This document shows positions 44,617-54,181 of a stretch of DNA of 64,000 bases, one piece after another. Under the pieces are notes generated by a model. That model was not told the origin of the DNA and made no database searches. It worked only from the letters and a program-made list of their open reading frames with translations. The stretch lies in the NCBI GenBank assembly GCA_016928305.1, contig JAFGKY010000005.1:19499-83498 (forward strand), in the 5' to 3' direction. Both the position numbers and the translations under genes were made by a program. This stretch comes from Bacteroidales bacterium (GTDB taxonomy: Bacteria; Bacteroidota; Bacteroidia; Bacteroidales; UBA10428). Position 1 is the stretch's first letter. Every line of letters begins with the position of its first letter.

Positions 44617-44829
44617 TTATATTGAAACCTGAACCTCCCTGAAACCTACAAATTTGTTTTTGCCATAGTTATTATCTTCTGCTTCCTCAACACACATATT
44701 AATAACTTCCCTGATGTTTGCGATGGCTTCGTCAACCGTTTTACCATATGAATGACAACCCTTGAATACAGGACAACTTACGATGTATATATTATCTTCG
44801 TCCTGTTCTATAAGGACAGTCAAATGCAA
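44617..44829 (-). CDS. HicB-like antitoxin-fold protein (solitary)
   Basis: A 70-residue HicB N-domain protein: I-Y-I-V-S-C-P-V-F-K-G-C-H-S-Y-G-K-T-V-D-E-A-I-A-N-I-R-E-V-I, a partial RNase-H-like fold. The listed start is TTG; the frame stays open upstream without ATG, so the start is uncertain. No HicA-like ORF was seen on either side, so it may be an orphan or a remnant. Confidence 0.65.
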   Translation of the reverse strand: MHLTVLIEQDEDNIYIVSCPVFKGCHSYGKTVDEAIANIREVINMCVEEAEDNNYGKNKFVGFREVQVSI

Positions 44830-45007
44830 TACCTTATTTTTCTTCTTTTCATTTTCTTTAAGAATGAACAGCTAAATTGTTTTCACAAAAACCAGGTCTT
44901 ATCTTAAATTAAAGATAATAAAAAAGAAAAAGTGATTCAAACAAACTGCACTATGGATCATGGTACCCCGACGGGATTTTGAATTCCCCATAAGGGTTTA
45001 CTTATCG

Positions 45008-47974
45008 CTAAAACAACGACATCTGCCCTTCGTCATCAGATCTTTTGGATTTTCCTTTTTTTTCGGATTTACCCTTTACCCTTGACTTAAGTGATCCCCC
45101 GGATTTCTTCTCTGTTTCGGATTTAGTCTTCACTTCAGTGGTCACTCGACCTTCAGGTTTCGCAGGTGTTTCAGGTTTAACTGATTCTTTGGATTTCGCC
45201 GGGGCTTCAGGTTTAACCGGTTCTTTGGATCTCGCCAGTTTTTCTGGTTTAACCGGTTCTTTGGGCTCAATTGATCCTTTTGATCTGGCCGGTTTTTCTG
45301 CCCTGACCCGTTCTCCGGATTTTTCCGGTTTTTCGGCTGTTTGCTTTATTTCAGGCTCATGCTGAATTTCTTCAACGGGCTGATTTTCCTGTTCAGCGTC
45401 AGGTTCAGCAGTGATGGGCTCAAAATTCAATGGTTCAAGCTCAACGATTTCCTTAACTTCATAATGGGTAAGCCTCTTGCCTTTTGCCTTGTAACCTTTT
45501 ACGGCGATGTATTCAGAGAGGTCTATGACCTCATTTTTGCGGTTCTTATGCTTACCCCCGAAACGGATCTCAACGCGGGGATGATTCTGCCCGGATAACA
45601 ATACCAGGTATGATTTGGGGTGCTCATCTATAAAGAGGGAAGGCTTTTCCGAAGGCTCCGCAGCAAATCTTTTTACATAATAATACTTCTGCTTGCTGTC
45701 ATAGTAAACCGCTGAATATATTTTTTCGGGAACAAATTTATGCAGCATCAACAGATCGTCCTCAAAATGATTCGACAGGTCAAAGGATGATAAACGCATT
45801 AAGCCTGAACGGGTAAACACGATGAGTTTATCATGGCCGGAGAACTCACCCAGATAGGTTCCTCTTCCGTCGTCATTCAACCGCATGACGGTTTCATTCC
45901 ACCAGATCTTTTTGGCGCTTAGTGTAGAAACTCCTTTTTCCTTTAATTCAACCTTATTGACCGGATAACGTGTTACAATATTGCCGATGGAAGATTTCCC
46001 TTTTATGGCAAGCTGTCCGAGAGCGATTTCAAGGACAAGGTTCTTTAGTCTCGGTCGTGGTTTCAGCGTGATTTTCAGGATTTCGGCCTCTCCATTGGGA
46101 TTCACACTCAGGTAAAGGATTTTCGAACCGGTATTGCCCTGGGTAAGATCGTAATCCTTATCCCTTGTCAGGCCTGAAACGGAGCAGCGCTTCATATAAA
46201 CAACCCCACTCTTACCGTCACGGTAAACAAGGTTGTAGATAGTCCGGTCATCATTCTTCTTGAATACGTTTACGTATTCGATATCCTTGCCCACAAACTG
46301 TTTTTCGGCCACCTTGGTAATCTTGTACCTCCCATCCCTGAATATTATGATGATGTCATCGATATCGGAACAGTCGCAGACATATTCGTCCTTTTTCAAC
46401 CCGGTGCCCACAAAGCCCTCTGCACGATTGACGTAAAGCTTCTCGTTGGCAACAACAACCTTTGTGGCTTCAATGGTATCAAAATTCCGTATCTCGGTTT
46501 TCCGTTCGCGTCCGGCACCGTATTTCTTCCTGATCTGTTTGAAATAGTTGATTGAAAAGGGAATGATATTGTTCAGGTGATTGTTGACTTCATCAATTTC
46601 AGCTTCAGTTTGTCGTATCTGTTCATCAGCTTTGAAAGCACTGTATTTTGATATCCGTTTAATGGGGATGTTGGATAACCGGATACAGTCTTCATGGGTT
46701 ACCTGCTTCCGCAATAACTTATGATAAGGCTTGAGTTCTTTATCAATGGTCTGCAAAATGGCCTCTTCAGTCTTACAGGCTTTGATCGGTTCATAGAGCT
46801 CATTTTCAATAAAGATCTTCTCAAGTGAAGAAAAATGCCACATATCCTCCAGTTCTTCAAGCCTTATTTGCAATTCTCTTGTCAACAGCTTAACGGTTTC
46901 GCGGGTCGAATTTCTTAGTATTTCACTTACACCCATGAATACCGGCCGGCCTTCCTGGATTACGCATGCGTTTGGGGAGACAGGGATTTCACAATCCGTA
47001 AAAGCATATAACGCATCGATGGTTTTGTCGGGATCGATACCGGGAACGAGATGGATCAGTATCTCAACATTTCCGGATGTATTATCATCAATTTTTCGGA
47101 TTTTGATTTTTCCTTTTTCATTGGCCTTTAAGATGGAATCGATGAGGGTGGATGTATTTTGTCCGAACGGTATTTCCGTGATGACAAGTGTTTTTTTATC
47201 AAGTCTTGAAATACGGGCCCGTATTCTTACGATGCCTCCACGTAATCCTTCATTGTAACGCGATACATCAATAAGACCTCCCGTGGCAAAATCGGGGTAC
47301 AGTTCAAAGCTTTTCTCCTGCAAGGTGGCAATGCAGGCATCAATCAGTTCATTAAAGTTGTGTGGCAATATTTTGGAAGCAAGTCCAACCGCAATACCTT
47401 CCACGCCCAATGCAAGCAACAGCGGAAATTTTACGGGAAGTGTCAGAGGTTCCTGGTTACGACCATCGTAAGAGGATTTCCAGACCGTGATTTTCGGATT
47501 GAAAATCACCTCAAGTGCAAACCTGGACAACCTGGCTTCAATATATCGCGGAGCAGCGGCTCCGTCACCGGTGAGGATGTTGCCCCAGTTCCCCTGAGTA
47601 TCAATCAGCAGATCTTTTTGTCCCAGCTGCACCAATGCCTCACCAATGGATGCGTCACCGTGAGGATGAAACTGCATGGTATAACCGATGATGTTGGCCA
47701 CCTTGTTGTAGCGACCATCTTCCAGTTGCCGCATGGCATGCAAAATCCTGCGCTGAACCGGTTTCAGTCCGTCACCGACATGGGGGACAGCTCTTTCAAG
47801 TATTACATACGAGGCATAGTCCAGAAACCAGTCTTTGTACATTCCGGTTAACTCGGTGACATGGCCTGTTTCAATGAGATGATCGTCCGCTCCGTCTTCC
47901 AGCTCAAAAATACCAGCCTCCGGCGGTAATGCTCCGTCTTCTTCCTCTATTCTGTTATCTTCGTCAGTACTCAT
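45008..47974 (-). CDS. parC: DNA topoisomerase IV subunit A
   Basis: A 988-residue GyrA/ParC protein. N-terminal winged-helix and tower region with the active-site Tyr in A-P-R-Y-I-E-A-R-L-S; Y-A-S-Y-V-I-L-E-R-A-V-P and D-G-L-K-P-V-Q-R-R precede it. The beta-propeller follows. The last ~130 residues are low-complexity K/E/P/S repeats (K-P-E-A-P-A-K-S-K-E-S-V and variants). It follows parE by 60 bases, forming topoisomerase IV, which decatenates daughter chromosomes. The gyrase names are possible alternatives, but the split parE-parC order and tail fit topoisomerase IV. Confidence 0.9.
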   Translation of the reverse strand: MSTDEDNRIEEEDGALPPEAGIFELEDGADDHLIETGHVTELTGMYKDWFLDYASYVILERAVPHVGDGLKPVQRRILHAMRQLEDGRYNKVANIIGYTMQFHPHGDASIGEALVQLGQKDLLIDTQGNWGNILTGDGAAAPRYIEARLSRFALEVIFNPKITVWKSSYDGRNQEPLTLPVKFPLLLALGVEGIAVGLASKILPHNFNELIDACIATLQEKSFELYPDFATGGLIDVSRYNEGLRGGIVRIRARISRLDKKTLVITEIPFGQNTSTLIDSILKANEKGKIKIRKIDDNTSGNVEILIHLVPGIDPDKTIDALYAFTDCEIPVSPNACVIQEGRPVFMGVSEILRNSTRETVKLLTRELQIRLEELEDMWHFSSLEKIFIENELYEPIKACKTEEAILQTIDKELKPYHKLLRKQVTHEDCIRLSNIPIKRISKYSAFKADEQIRQTEAEIDEVNNHLNNIIPFSINYFKQIRKKYGAGRERKTEIRNFDTIEATKVVVANEKLYVNRAEGFVGTGLKKDEYVCDCSDIDDIIIIFRDGRYKITKVAEKQFVGKDIEYVNVFKKNDDRTIYNLVYRDGKSGVVYMKRCSVSGLTRDKDYDLTQGNTGSKILYLSVNPNGEAEILKITLKPRPRLKNLVLEIALGQLAIKGKSSIGNIVTRYPVNKVELKEKGVSTLSAKKIWWNETVMRLNDDGRGTYLGEFSGHDKLIVFTRSGLMRLSSFDLSNHFEDDLLMLHKFVPEKIYSAVYYDSKQKYYYVKRFAAEPSEKPSLFIDEHPKSYLVLLSGQNHPRVEIRFGGKHKNRKNEVIDLSEYIAVKGYKAKGKRLTHYEVKEIVELEPLNFEPITAEPDAEQENQPVEEIQHEPEIKQTAEKPEKSGERVRAEKPARSKGSIEPKEPVKPEKLARSKEPVKPEAPAKSKESVKPETPAKPEGRVTTEVKTKSETEKKSGGSLKSRVKGKSEKKGKSKRSDDEGQMSLF

Positions 47975-48034
47975 AATAACAATACTGTCAGCATTTCAAA
48001 TTCAATCCCAATGATGTCCCGGATAATGATAATC

Positions 48035-49879
48035 TTATATGGCTTCTTCCAGGATTTCTTCTACCTTCAGGTTGTCGATGATGAAATCCTGTCTTTCCGG
48101 CGTGTTTTTCCCCATATAAAAAGGAAGGATGTCATGGATATGATCACCCTTTTTAATGCGAACCGGTTCCAGCCGTATATCCTTGCCAATAAAGTTTTTG
48201 AACTCATCAGGGGATATTTCACCAAGACCTTTGAAACGGGTAATTTCAGGATTACCTCCAAGCTTCCGGATCGCCATTTGTTTTTCCTCCTGTGAATAAC
48301 AATAAATGGTTTCTTTCTTATTCCGCACCCTGAACAAAGGTGTTTGTAATATATACAGATGTCCCTGTCGGACCAGTTCGGGGAAAAACTGAAGGAAAAA
48401 GGTCAGCAGCAACAACCGGATATGCATACCGTCAACATCAGCGTCGGTGGCAACCACCACATTGTTGTACCGCAGGTTTTCCAGTCCGTCTTCAATGTTC
48501 AACGCAGCCTGCAACAGGTTGAACTCCTCGTTTTCGTAAACGATCTTTTTTGTCAGTCCGAAAGAATTCAACGGTTTGCCCTTCAGGCTGAAAACGGCCT
48601 GTGTGCCGACATCCCGGGCTGTTGTTATGGAACCGCTGGCCGAATCGCCTTCCGTAATAAACAAGGTTGTTTCGAGGCGGCGATCATCATTCGTATTAAA
48701 ATGGAATTTGCAATCACGCAATTTACGGTTATGCAGGCTGGCCTTTTTTGCCCTTTCCCTGGCAAGCTTCTGAATGCCGGAAATGGCTTTTCTTTCTTTT
48801 TCAGATTCCAGTATTTTTTTTAACAAAACCTCAGCCGTTTCGGAATGTTTATGAAGATAATTATCAAGGTGGGTTTTCAGAAAATCGCTGATAAAATTTC
48901 TTATCGATGGCCCTTCCGGCCCCATGTCACGAGATCCAAGCTTCGTTTTGGTTTGTGATTCAAAAACGGGTTCCTCAACTTTAAGACTGACTGCAGCAAT
49001 AATAGACGCACGGATATCAGAAGGATCAAAATCCTTTTTGTAAAAATCCCGTACCGTTTTCACCAGTGCTTCCTTAAAAGCTGCCAGATGTGTTCCTCCC
49101 TGTGTGGTATGCTGTCCGTTAACAAAAGGATAATAAATCTCACCGTACTGATTACCATGCGACATGGCCAGTTCCATATCGATATCTTTCAGGTGTATGA
49201 TTGGATACAGCCCGTCACCGTTTACATTCTCCTGCAACAGGTCGACAAGTCCGTTCTTTGAGATAAAAGGATTTCCGTTGAGGTATATGGTAAGACCTGC
49301 ATTGAGGTAAATATAATTTTTAATCATCGATTCTACATAATCTTCCATAAACCGGAAATGCCCGAACATTTTCGGATCGGGCACGAAAGATACCAAGGTT
49401 CCGTTCTTTTCTTTGGCCGATTTCTCAGGTTCATCCAGCACCAGGTTCCCTTCACTGAAACGAACCAGCTTATAACGACCCTCACGAAATGATTTTATTT
49501 CAAAATGCGATGACAGGGCATTCACAGCCTTGATTCCCACACCATTCAAACCTACCGATTTCTTGAATACCTTGGAATCATATTTTGCACCGGTATTCAT
49601 TTTTGAAGCCACATCGAATACTTTTCCCAGCGGAATCCCTCTTCCGTAATCACGTATGCTTACAATATCCTCACTGATTTTAATTTCAATGGATTTCCCA
49701 AAACCCATCATATATTCATCAATGGCATTATCCAATACCTCCTTTAGCAAAACGTAAATCCCGTCATCGTGGGAAGATCCATCTCCCAGCTTGCCAATAT
49801 ACATACCGGGCCGTTTGCGTATATGTTCCCTCCAGTCGAGTGTGCGAATGGTATCTTCGGTATACAAAGCAGCCGTCAT
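48035..49879 (-). CDS. parE: DNA topoisomerase IV subunit B
   Basis: A 614-residue type IIA topoisomerase ATPase subunit: GHKL ATP site with [17 protein letters not shown] and [21 protein letters not shown] with T-E-G-D-S-A-S-G and [15 protein letters not shown]-terminal F-K-G-L-G-E-I. Upstream of parC in one operon. Confidence 0.93.
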   Translation of the reverse strand: MTAALYTEDTIRTLDWREHIRKRPGMYIGKLGDGSSHDDGIYVLLKEVLDNAIDEYMMGFGKSIEIKISEDIVSIRDYGRGIPLGKVFDVASKMNTGAKYDSKVFKKSVGLNGVGIKAVNALSSHFEIKSFREGRYKLVRFSEGNLVLDEPEKSAKEKNGTLVSFVPDPKMFGHFRFMEDYVESMIKNYIYLNAGLTIYLNGNPFISKNGLVDLLQENVNGDGLYPIIHLKDIDMELAMSHGNQYGEIYYPFVNGQHTTQGGTHLAAFKEALVKTVRDFYKKDFDPSDIRASIIAAVSLKVEEPVFESQTKTKLGSRDMGPEGPSIRNFISDFLKTHLDNYLHKHSETAEVLLKKILESEKERKAISGIQKLARERAKKASLHNRKLRDCKFHFNTNDDRRLETTLFITEGDSASGSITTARDVGTQAVFSLKGKPLNSFGLTKKIVYENEEFNLLQAALNIEDGLENLRYNNVVVATDADVDGMHIRLLLLTFFLQFFPELVRQGHLYILQTPLFRVRNKKETIYCYSQEEKQMAIRKLGGNPEITRFKGLGEISPDEFKNFIGKDIRLEPVRIKKGDHIHDILPFYMGKNTPERQDFIIDNLKVEEILEEAI

Positions 49880-50246
49880 ACAATTTTATTGTTTGTGCGC
49901 AAAATTAACATAAAGGCGGTATGTCGGAATATTTCTTTATCAACACCCTAATAACAATACCCTTTGTCAATACTGACAAAGTAAAGTGGAGATCAGGCAA
50001 TTGATTTGTGAATAACCAATAAAAAAAAACAGGCTTTTGTTGATAAAAAAAGTCTGAACCGCAGATTATGCTGATGAAAGGATAGACTATGATGTTTTTA
50101 TCCGGAGGTCTGATGACTTGGGTTTCAAATCTTAGTCCATCATAAAAAATCAGCTTTAATCTGTGATTCTGACTTTTCTTTTTGCCCATTAATTGCTAAT
50201 TTGGATGTCATACTTGATATTTCTTTTTCAACAAAAACTACAATCC
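49880..50246. other. Divergent intergenic region with 118-base imperfect palindrome
   Basis: No gene. Positions 50053-50170 form an imperfect inverted repeat: TCTGAACCGCAGATTA at the left end and TTAATCTGTGATTCTGA at the right, with further pairing of GACTATGATG and TCCATCATAA. A related piece (ATCAGTGATAATCAGTGGTTC) is near 52650. MITE-like. Confidence 0.55.
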
Positions 50247-52589
50247 ATGAAAACAAGAACATACATGAAAAAATTATTGCTGTTGCCGGCTATGGTTCTT
50301 CTGTTCGCCGTCAGTGGTGTCATCGCCCAGGACGAAGTCCTCGAAGTCCTGCCTTTGGAAGGAAGAAACAAGCTTTTTCATGATTATCTGATGAAGGAAG
50401 TTGACACGCTGATGTATGTAAGGGATGTAGCCGTGACGAAAGCCCTTATAACAACTGAAAACCTTGAAATATACCAGACACAGCTCAAACAGGACTACCT
50501 GCGGTTACTGGGTCAGCTTCCGGAAAAAACGCCCCTGAATGCAGTTGTTACCGGAACCATCGTATGTGACGGGTACAATATTGAAAAAGTCCATTACGAA
50601 AGTCTTCCCAATCACCATGTTACTGCCAATCTTTATATACCTACAACCGGTACAGGGCCCTATCCTGCCATACTGGTGGCCATGGGGCATTATGGAGGGG
50701 GTAAATCCAATGACCTCCTTCAGTCGCTTTGCATCTTCCTTGCACAAAAAGACTTTGTGGTCCTCATTGTCGACTTTATCGGCTATCCCGAAAGAGACCA
50801 GGTCGTCAATCCTGCCACCGGCGCTCTTGCCTACACAGGGGAAAGCGGCACCACCGAACATTCTGTGATGGATGTCGGTTCGGTAATTGCCGGAACAAGC
50901 GTGGTGGCTCATATCCTATGGGATAACCACCGCGGCATCGATTATTTGTTCACCCGCTCCGAAGTTGATACCAACCGTATCGGCTGTACCGGCAGTTCGG
51001 GTGGTGGGGCTCAGGCAACTTATCTCGCGGCCTTTGACGATCGTATTAAAGTAACACTTATCGACAGCTATATTATGAAAGAACAAGTGCTGTTCAATAC
51101 CATAGGCCCACAGACCGGGAGCCAGAACTTATCTTACGAAGGCTTTTACGGCATTGATCACCTGGATTACATTACCATGTTCGCACCGAAACCTTTCATG
51201 ATCACTGCGTCGACACAGGACTTTTTTGATATTACTGCAACACGCCAGACCTATGCCGATGCACAACTGGTTTATGAAAAACTGGGCGCACCCGAAAAAA
51301 TAGGGTTCTTCGAAGCCGATGCCTCCCACGGACTTAACGGACCCAAGCGGGAAGCCACCGTTAAATGGTTCCGTACCTGGTTTTATGATGACACTACATC
51401 ACTTACTGATCCGGAGGTTACTTACCTTTCGAATGACACCCTGACGGTATCTGAAACTGGTCAGGTATACACAAGCTTTGAGAATGAAGTCACTGTCACT
51501 GACCTGAACATTGCAAGGGCTGACGCAAGTGCCTCAGCCAGAGAGGCCTTCTGGCAGGATAATACAAAAGACTCATGCCTGAATATGGTCAAAAGCCTGA
51601 TCAGACTGGATGAGAACACTCCCGACCCGGTTATCGAAAGTGTTGAAATACTTGACCGTGGAAATTATACCGTTGACAAAATAATGATCTCTTCCGGTAA
51701 CCATTGCCCGGTTACCGGACTGTTGTTTGCCCCTAAAGACAACACCAAAAAGCTTCCGGCTGTTCTTTATGTTGATGGCCGAGGGAAAAAAACCGATGCT
51801 GCCGCCGGAGGTCTTATTGAACAGGTTTATATTGATTCTGGTAAGATAGTATTCGCCATTGATGTGAGAGGCTTCGGAGAAACCGCTGACAATCCAGCAT
51901 ATAACGATGAAAAGTATAAAAACAAAGAACACAGAAATGCGGTAATCTCACTTTATATCGGGAAAACACTGATCGGACAAAGGGTCGAAGATATCCGGAA
52001 AGCCATGGACTATCTCTCCGTACGAAGTGATGTCAATCCGGACAGCATATCCATCGTTGGTATTGACAGGGCATATACTTCTGTTCTGCATGCCGCTGCC
52101 CTTGATGAGCGCTATACTGAAGTTACCGTGAGAAACGCTGATACCTCATGGATGGATATCATTGAAGACCCCATTGTGCCTCATAACGCGACCCATGTAG
52201 TCCCCTCAGCCATATTGTATTACGATATGCCCGACCTGGTAAATGCAATTGCTCCAAGGCCCGTATATTATAATCCGCCGGATTATGTAATAACCGGGAT
52301 TGAGGAAACCGCAGATCCTTCGTCACGAAACATTGTTATTGTACAGAATCATCCCAACCCCTTTGAGCATTCGACCTGCATTTCCTATTTGCTGAAAGAA
52401 CCTGCTTATGTCATGCTTATTGTTTATAACCAGCAGGGAAAGGAAATTAAAACACTGGTCAATGAACATCAGCATGCTGACAGCTATGATGTCAATTTTC
52501 AACCCGAACAGCCGACCCCAGGGATTTACTTTTATCAGTTCATTGTGAACGGAGAAAAGGAGGAGACAAAGAAGATGATAGTATATTAA
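50247..52589 (+). CDS. Secreted two-domain alpha/beta hydrolase (esterase) with T9SS sorting domain
   Basis: A 780-residue exported protein from the ATG at 50247: signal peptide (cleaved after A-Q), a first alpha/beta-hydrolase domain with G-C-T-G-S-S-G-G-G (nucleophile Ser251), I-V-D-F-I-G-Y-P, and D-A-S-H-G as the catalytic-His block; a second hydrolase-like domain (about residues 440-690) whose elbow reads V-G-I-D-R-A-Y, so it lacks a serine; and a C-terminal T9SS type A domain (H-P-N-P-F-E-H-S, G-I-Y-F-Y-Q-F). Resembles Bacteroidota acetyl-xylan-esterase-like tandem proteins. Substrate is unknown; likely displayed outside the cell. Confidence 0.8.
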   Translation: MKTRTYMKKLLLLPAMVLLFAVSGVIAQDEVLEVLPLEGRNKLFHDYLMKEVDTLMYVRDVAVTKALITTENLEIYQTQLKQDYLRLLGQLPEKTPLNAVVTGTIVCDGYNIEKVHYESLPNHHVTANLYIPTTGTGPYPAILVAMGHYGGGKSNDLLQSLCIFLAQKDFVVLIVDFIGYPERDQVVNPATGALAYTGESGTTEHSVMDVGSVIAGTSVVAHILWDNHRGIDYLFTRSEVDTNRIGCTGSSGGGAQATYLAAFDDRIKVTLIDSYIMKEQVLFNTIGPQTGSQNLSYEGFYGIDHLDYITMFAPKPFMITASTQDFFDITATRQTYADAQLVYEKLGAPEKIGFFEADASHGLNGPKREATVKWFRTWFYDDTTSLTDPEVTYLSNDTLTVSETGQVYTSFENEVTVTDLNIARADASASAREAFWQDNTKDSCLNMVKSLIRLDENTPDPVIESVEILDRGNYTVDKIMISSGNHCPVTGLLFAPKDNTKKLPAVLYVDGRGKKTDAAAGGLIEQVYIDSGKIVFAIDVRGFGETADNPAYNDEKYKNKEHRNAVISLYIGKTLIGQRVEDIRKAMDYLSVRSDVNPDSISIVGIDRAYTSVLHAAALDERYTEVTVRNADTSWMDIIEDPIVPHNATHVVPSAILYYDMPDLVNAIAPRPVYYNPPDYVITGIEETADPSSRNIVIVQNHPNPFEHSTCISYLLKEPAYVMLIVYNQQGKEIKTLVNEHQHADSYDVNFQPEQPTPGIYFYQFIVNGEKEETKKMIVY

Positions 52590-52688
52590 AGTCGTTCAGC
52601 TGAGCCATAGCTTTTAGCCGAACGAAGACCATTATCATAGTCCATCAATAAATCAGTGATAATCAGTGGTTCAGACTCCTGCATTTTC

Positions 52689-53618
52689 TTAAAACCATTG
52701 TTTTTTCCGGAACAGCATTACCCCAAGTACCGATAACAAAAATGAGAACACAATAATCACCGGCAGGGCAAACAATGATTTTTCCATAAAATTGGGAACA
52801 TTCATCCCAAATATGCTGGCAATCAGGGTAGGGATCATCAGAATAATGGAAATGATTGTCAGTTGCTTCATTACAACATTCAGGTTGTTGGATATAACGG
52901 AAGCAAAAGCATCCATCATGCCACTCTGGATATTTGAATAAATCTGGGCCATATCCAGGGCCTGCTTGTTCTCAATAAAGGCATCTTCAAGCAAATCTTC
53001 ATTGATCTCGGTTGTATCCTTTTTGGCATTCCGAAGTTTAGCCAGTACGATTTCATTGGCTTTTATTGAAGTAATGAAATAAACCAGGCATTTCTCCATT
53101 TTAAGCAGCTGATTCAGTTCCCGGTTCTTGATTGATTTTTCAAGATCCTGTTCAATCAGCGCCGTCATTTGGTTTATCTGTTTCAGGTACTTCAGATACA
53201 TATTTCCCGAACGCAGGAACAACCGAAGGATAAAATTGAATGTGTCCGTAATTTCTTTGTATTGCTCCCTGAAAGGTGATGGTTGTTCGATGGGCAATAC
53301 ATCATTGTCCTGCAGGCAAAGCGTCAGCGTAAAGTTTTCGGTAATAAAAATGCCCAGCGGAATGGTTTGAAACGGCACGCCGTTGTTGGCATTCTCAACA
53401 GGAATGCGCAGGATCACCAACATCCAGTCATCCTCAAATTCAACACGGGGCCTTTCATCCTGGTCCAGTATGTCGATTATTGTATCGGTTGGTAATTGAA
53501 ATTCACTGGAAAGCCTTTGAATTTCATCAGTAGTCGGTTTGGTTACATTAATCCAGCAATTTTTTTCAATACCGGAAATTTCAATGTAACCGCCAAATGT
53601 TTTGAAGATTTTGATCAT
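52689..53618 (-). CDS. corA: CorA-family magnesium/cobalt channel
   Basis: A 309-residue pentameric divalent-cation channel: acidic/helical cytoplasmic funnel and two C-terminal helices, with the pore-loop signature F-G-M-N-V-P-N-F in place of the usual Y-G-M-N-F, and a basic end (R-K-K-Q-W-F). Mg2+ is the usual substrate. It is preceded by an unusual leader (separate entry). The AAGGAG ribosome binding site, 7 bases before the ATG, is clear and is uncommonly strong for this phylum. Confidence 0.9.
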   Translation of the reverse strand: MIKIFKTFGGYIEISGIEKNCWINVTKPTTDEIQRLSSEFQLPTDTIIDILDQDERPRVEFEDDWMLVILRIPVENANNGVPFQTIPLGIFITENFTLTLCLQDNDVLPIEQPSPFREQYKEITDTFNFILRLFLRSGNMYLKYLKQINQMTALIEQDLEKSIKNRELNQLLKMEKCLVYFITSIKANEIVLAKLRNAKKDTTEINEDLLEDAFIENKQALDMAQIYSNIQSGMMDAFASVISNNLNVVMKQLTIISIILMIPTLIASIFGMNVPNFMEKSLFALPVIIVFSFLLSVLGVMLFRKKQWF

Positions 53619-53733
53619 TTTTTGTCTCCTTACATTTTCATCTGTAAGGAGATACGAAAGCCCCTTACAGACAGGTTAATACTTTGTTTTTACTATGAGA
53701 CGGGCCTTCGTCCATGGTCAAATGTTTTTGATT
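53619..53733 (-). promoter_or_regulatory. corA leader with alternative hairpins and upstream ORF
   Basis: Three segments share a sequence. A is TCTGTAAGG (53671-53663, minus strand), B is TCTCCTTACAGA (53652-53641) and C is TGTAAGGAGA (53634-53625), which contains the ribosome binding site. B pairs with A over 9 bp or with C over 10 bp, never both, so the leader can be open or closed. Not matching any riboswitch class I know. Confidence 0.65.
53665..53715 (-). CDS. Putative leader peptide of corA
   Basis: A 16-codon ORF starting ATG at 53715 and ending TAA (53667-53665). The peptide is M-D-E-G-P-S-H-S-K-N-K-V-L-T-C-L. The stop codon is inside arm A, so a ribosome finishing the peptide would cover A and free B to close the corA ribosome binding site. 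The acidic plus proline N-terminus resembles Mg-sensing leader peptides of enterobacterial mgtA/corA in concept. Translation is unproven. Confidence 0.4.
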   Translation of the reverse strand: MDEGPSHSKNKVLTCL

Positions 53734-53739
53734 TGGCTG

Positions 53740-53747
53740 CAAAGGTA
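53740..53747 (-). promoter_or_regulatory. Putative -7 promoter element for corA
   Basis: Minus-strand TACCTTTG exactly matches TAnnTTTG and predicts a transcript start near 53733, giving a ~115-base leader. No clean -33 TTTG. Confidence 0.5.
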
Positions 53748-54181
53748 AATAATTTTATTGTTTATCATGATAATGATGATAGGTTTTATGGATTTACATC
53801 GTAAATCTTCCCTTGACTCCGAAAATTATCACGAAAGATTTTCAGCAACTTTCTACAACTGTCCTGAGGCTTGTCGGCAGACAGCTGAAGCCCGGGAGAA
53901 AGGATATGGTATAGAAGATCCTGCAACCACAACGCAACTAAAAGTTTTAACCTCATTTGCAGCGGAACCAGAAGAAGCCGTAATCAAAAGACCAAATCAC
54001 TATGACCAATTACCTAACTCAATTCTTTCTTGACTTATATTGCATTATATCTTACATTTATTGTATAATTCAATAACGTTCTTTTGTGCCCATGCCATTC
54101 ATTTGTTATTTCATTTTGATTCCATTGAAATCCTACATATCATAAATTCAGATCTTCCATTTAAAATCCCAATATACCGTC
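53748..54181. other. Intergenic region upstream of T9SS protein
   Basis: Nothing firm here besides promoter sequence. A 91-codon ORF exists (see rejected). TTTGCAGCGGAAC near 53958 echoes a 13-base string inside copies A and B of the element. Confidence 0.4.

Noticed and set aside
53758..54033. 91-codon ORF between corA and the TPR protein
   Set aside because: No recognisable motif, overlaps the corA promoter, mixed composition, and includes a string (TTTGCAGCGGAAC) shared with the repeat element. Likely spurious.
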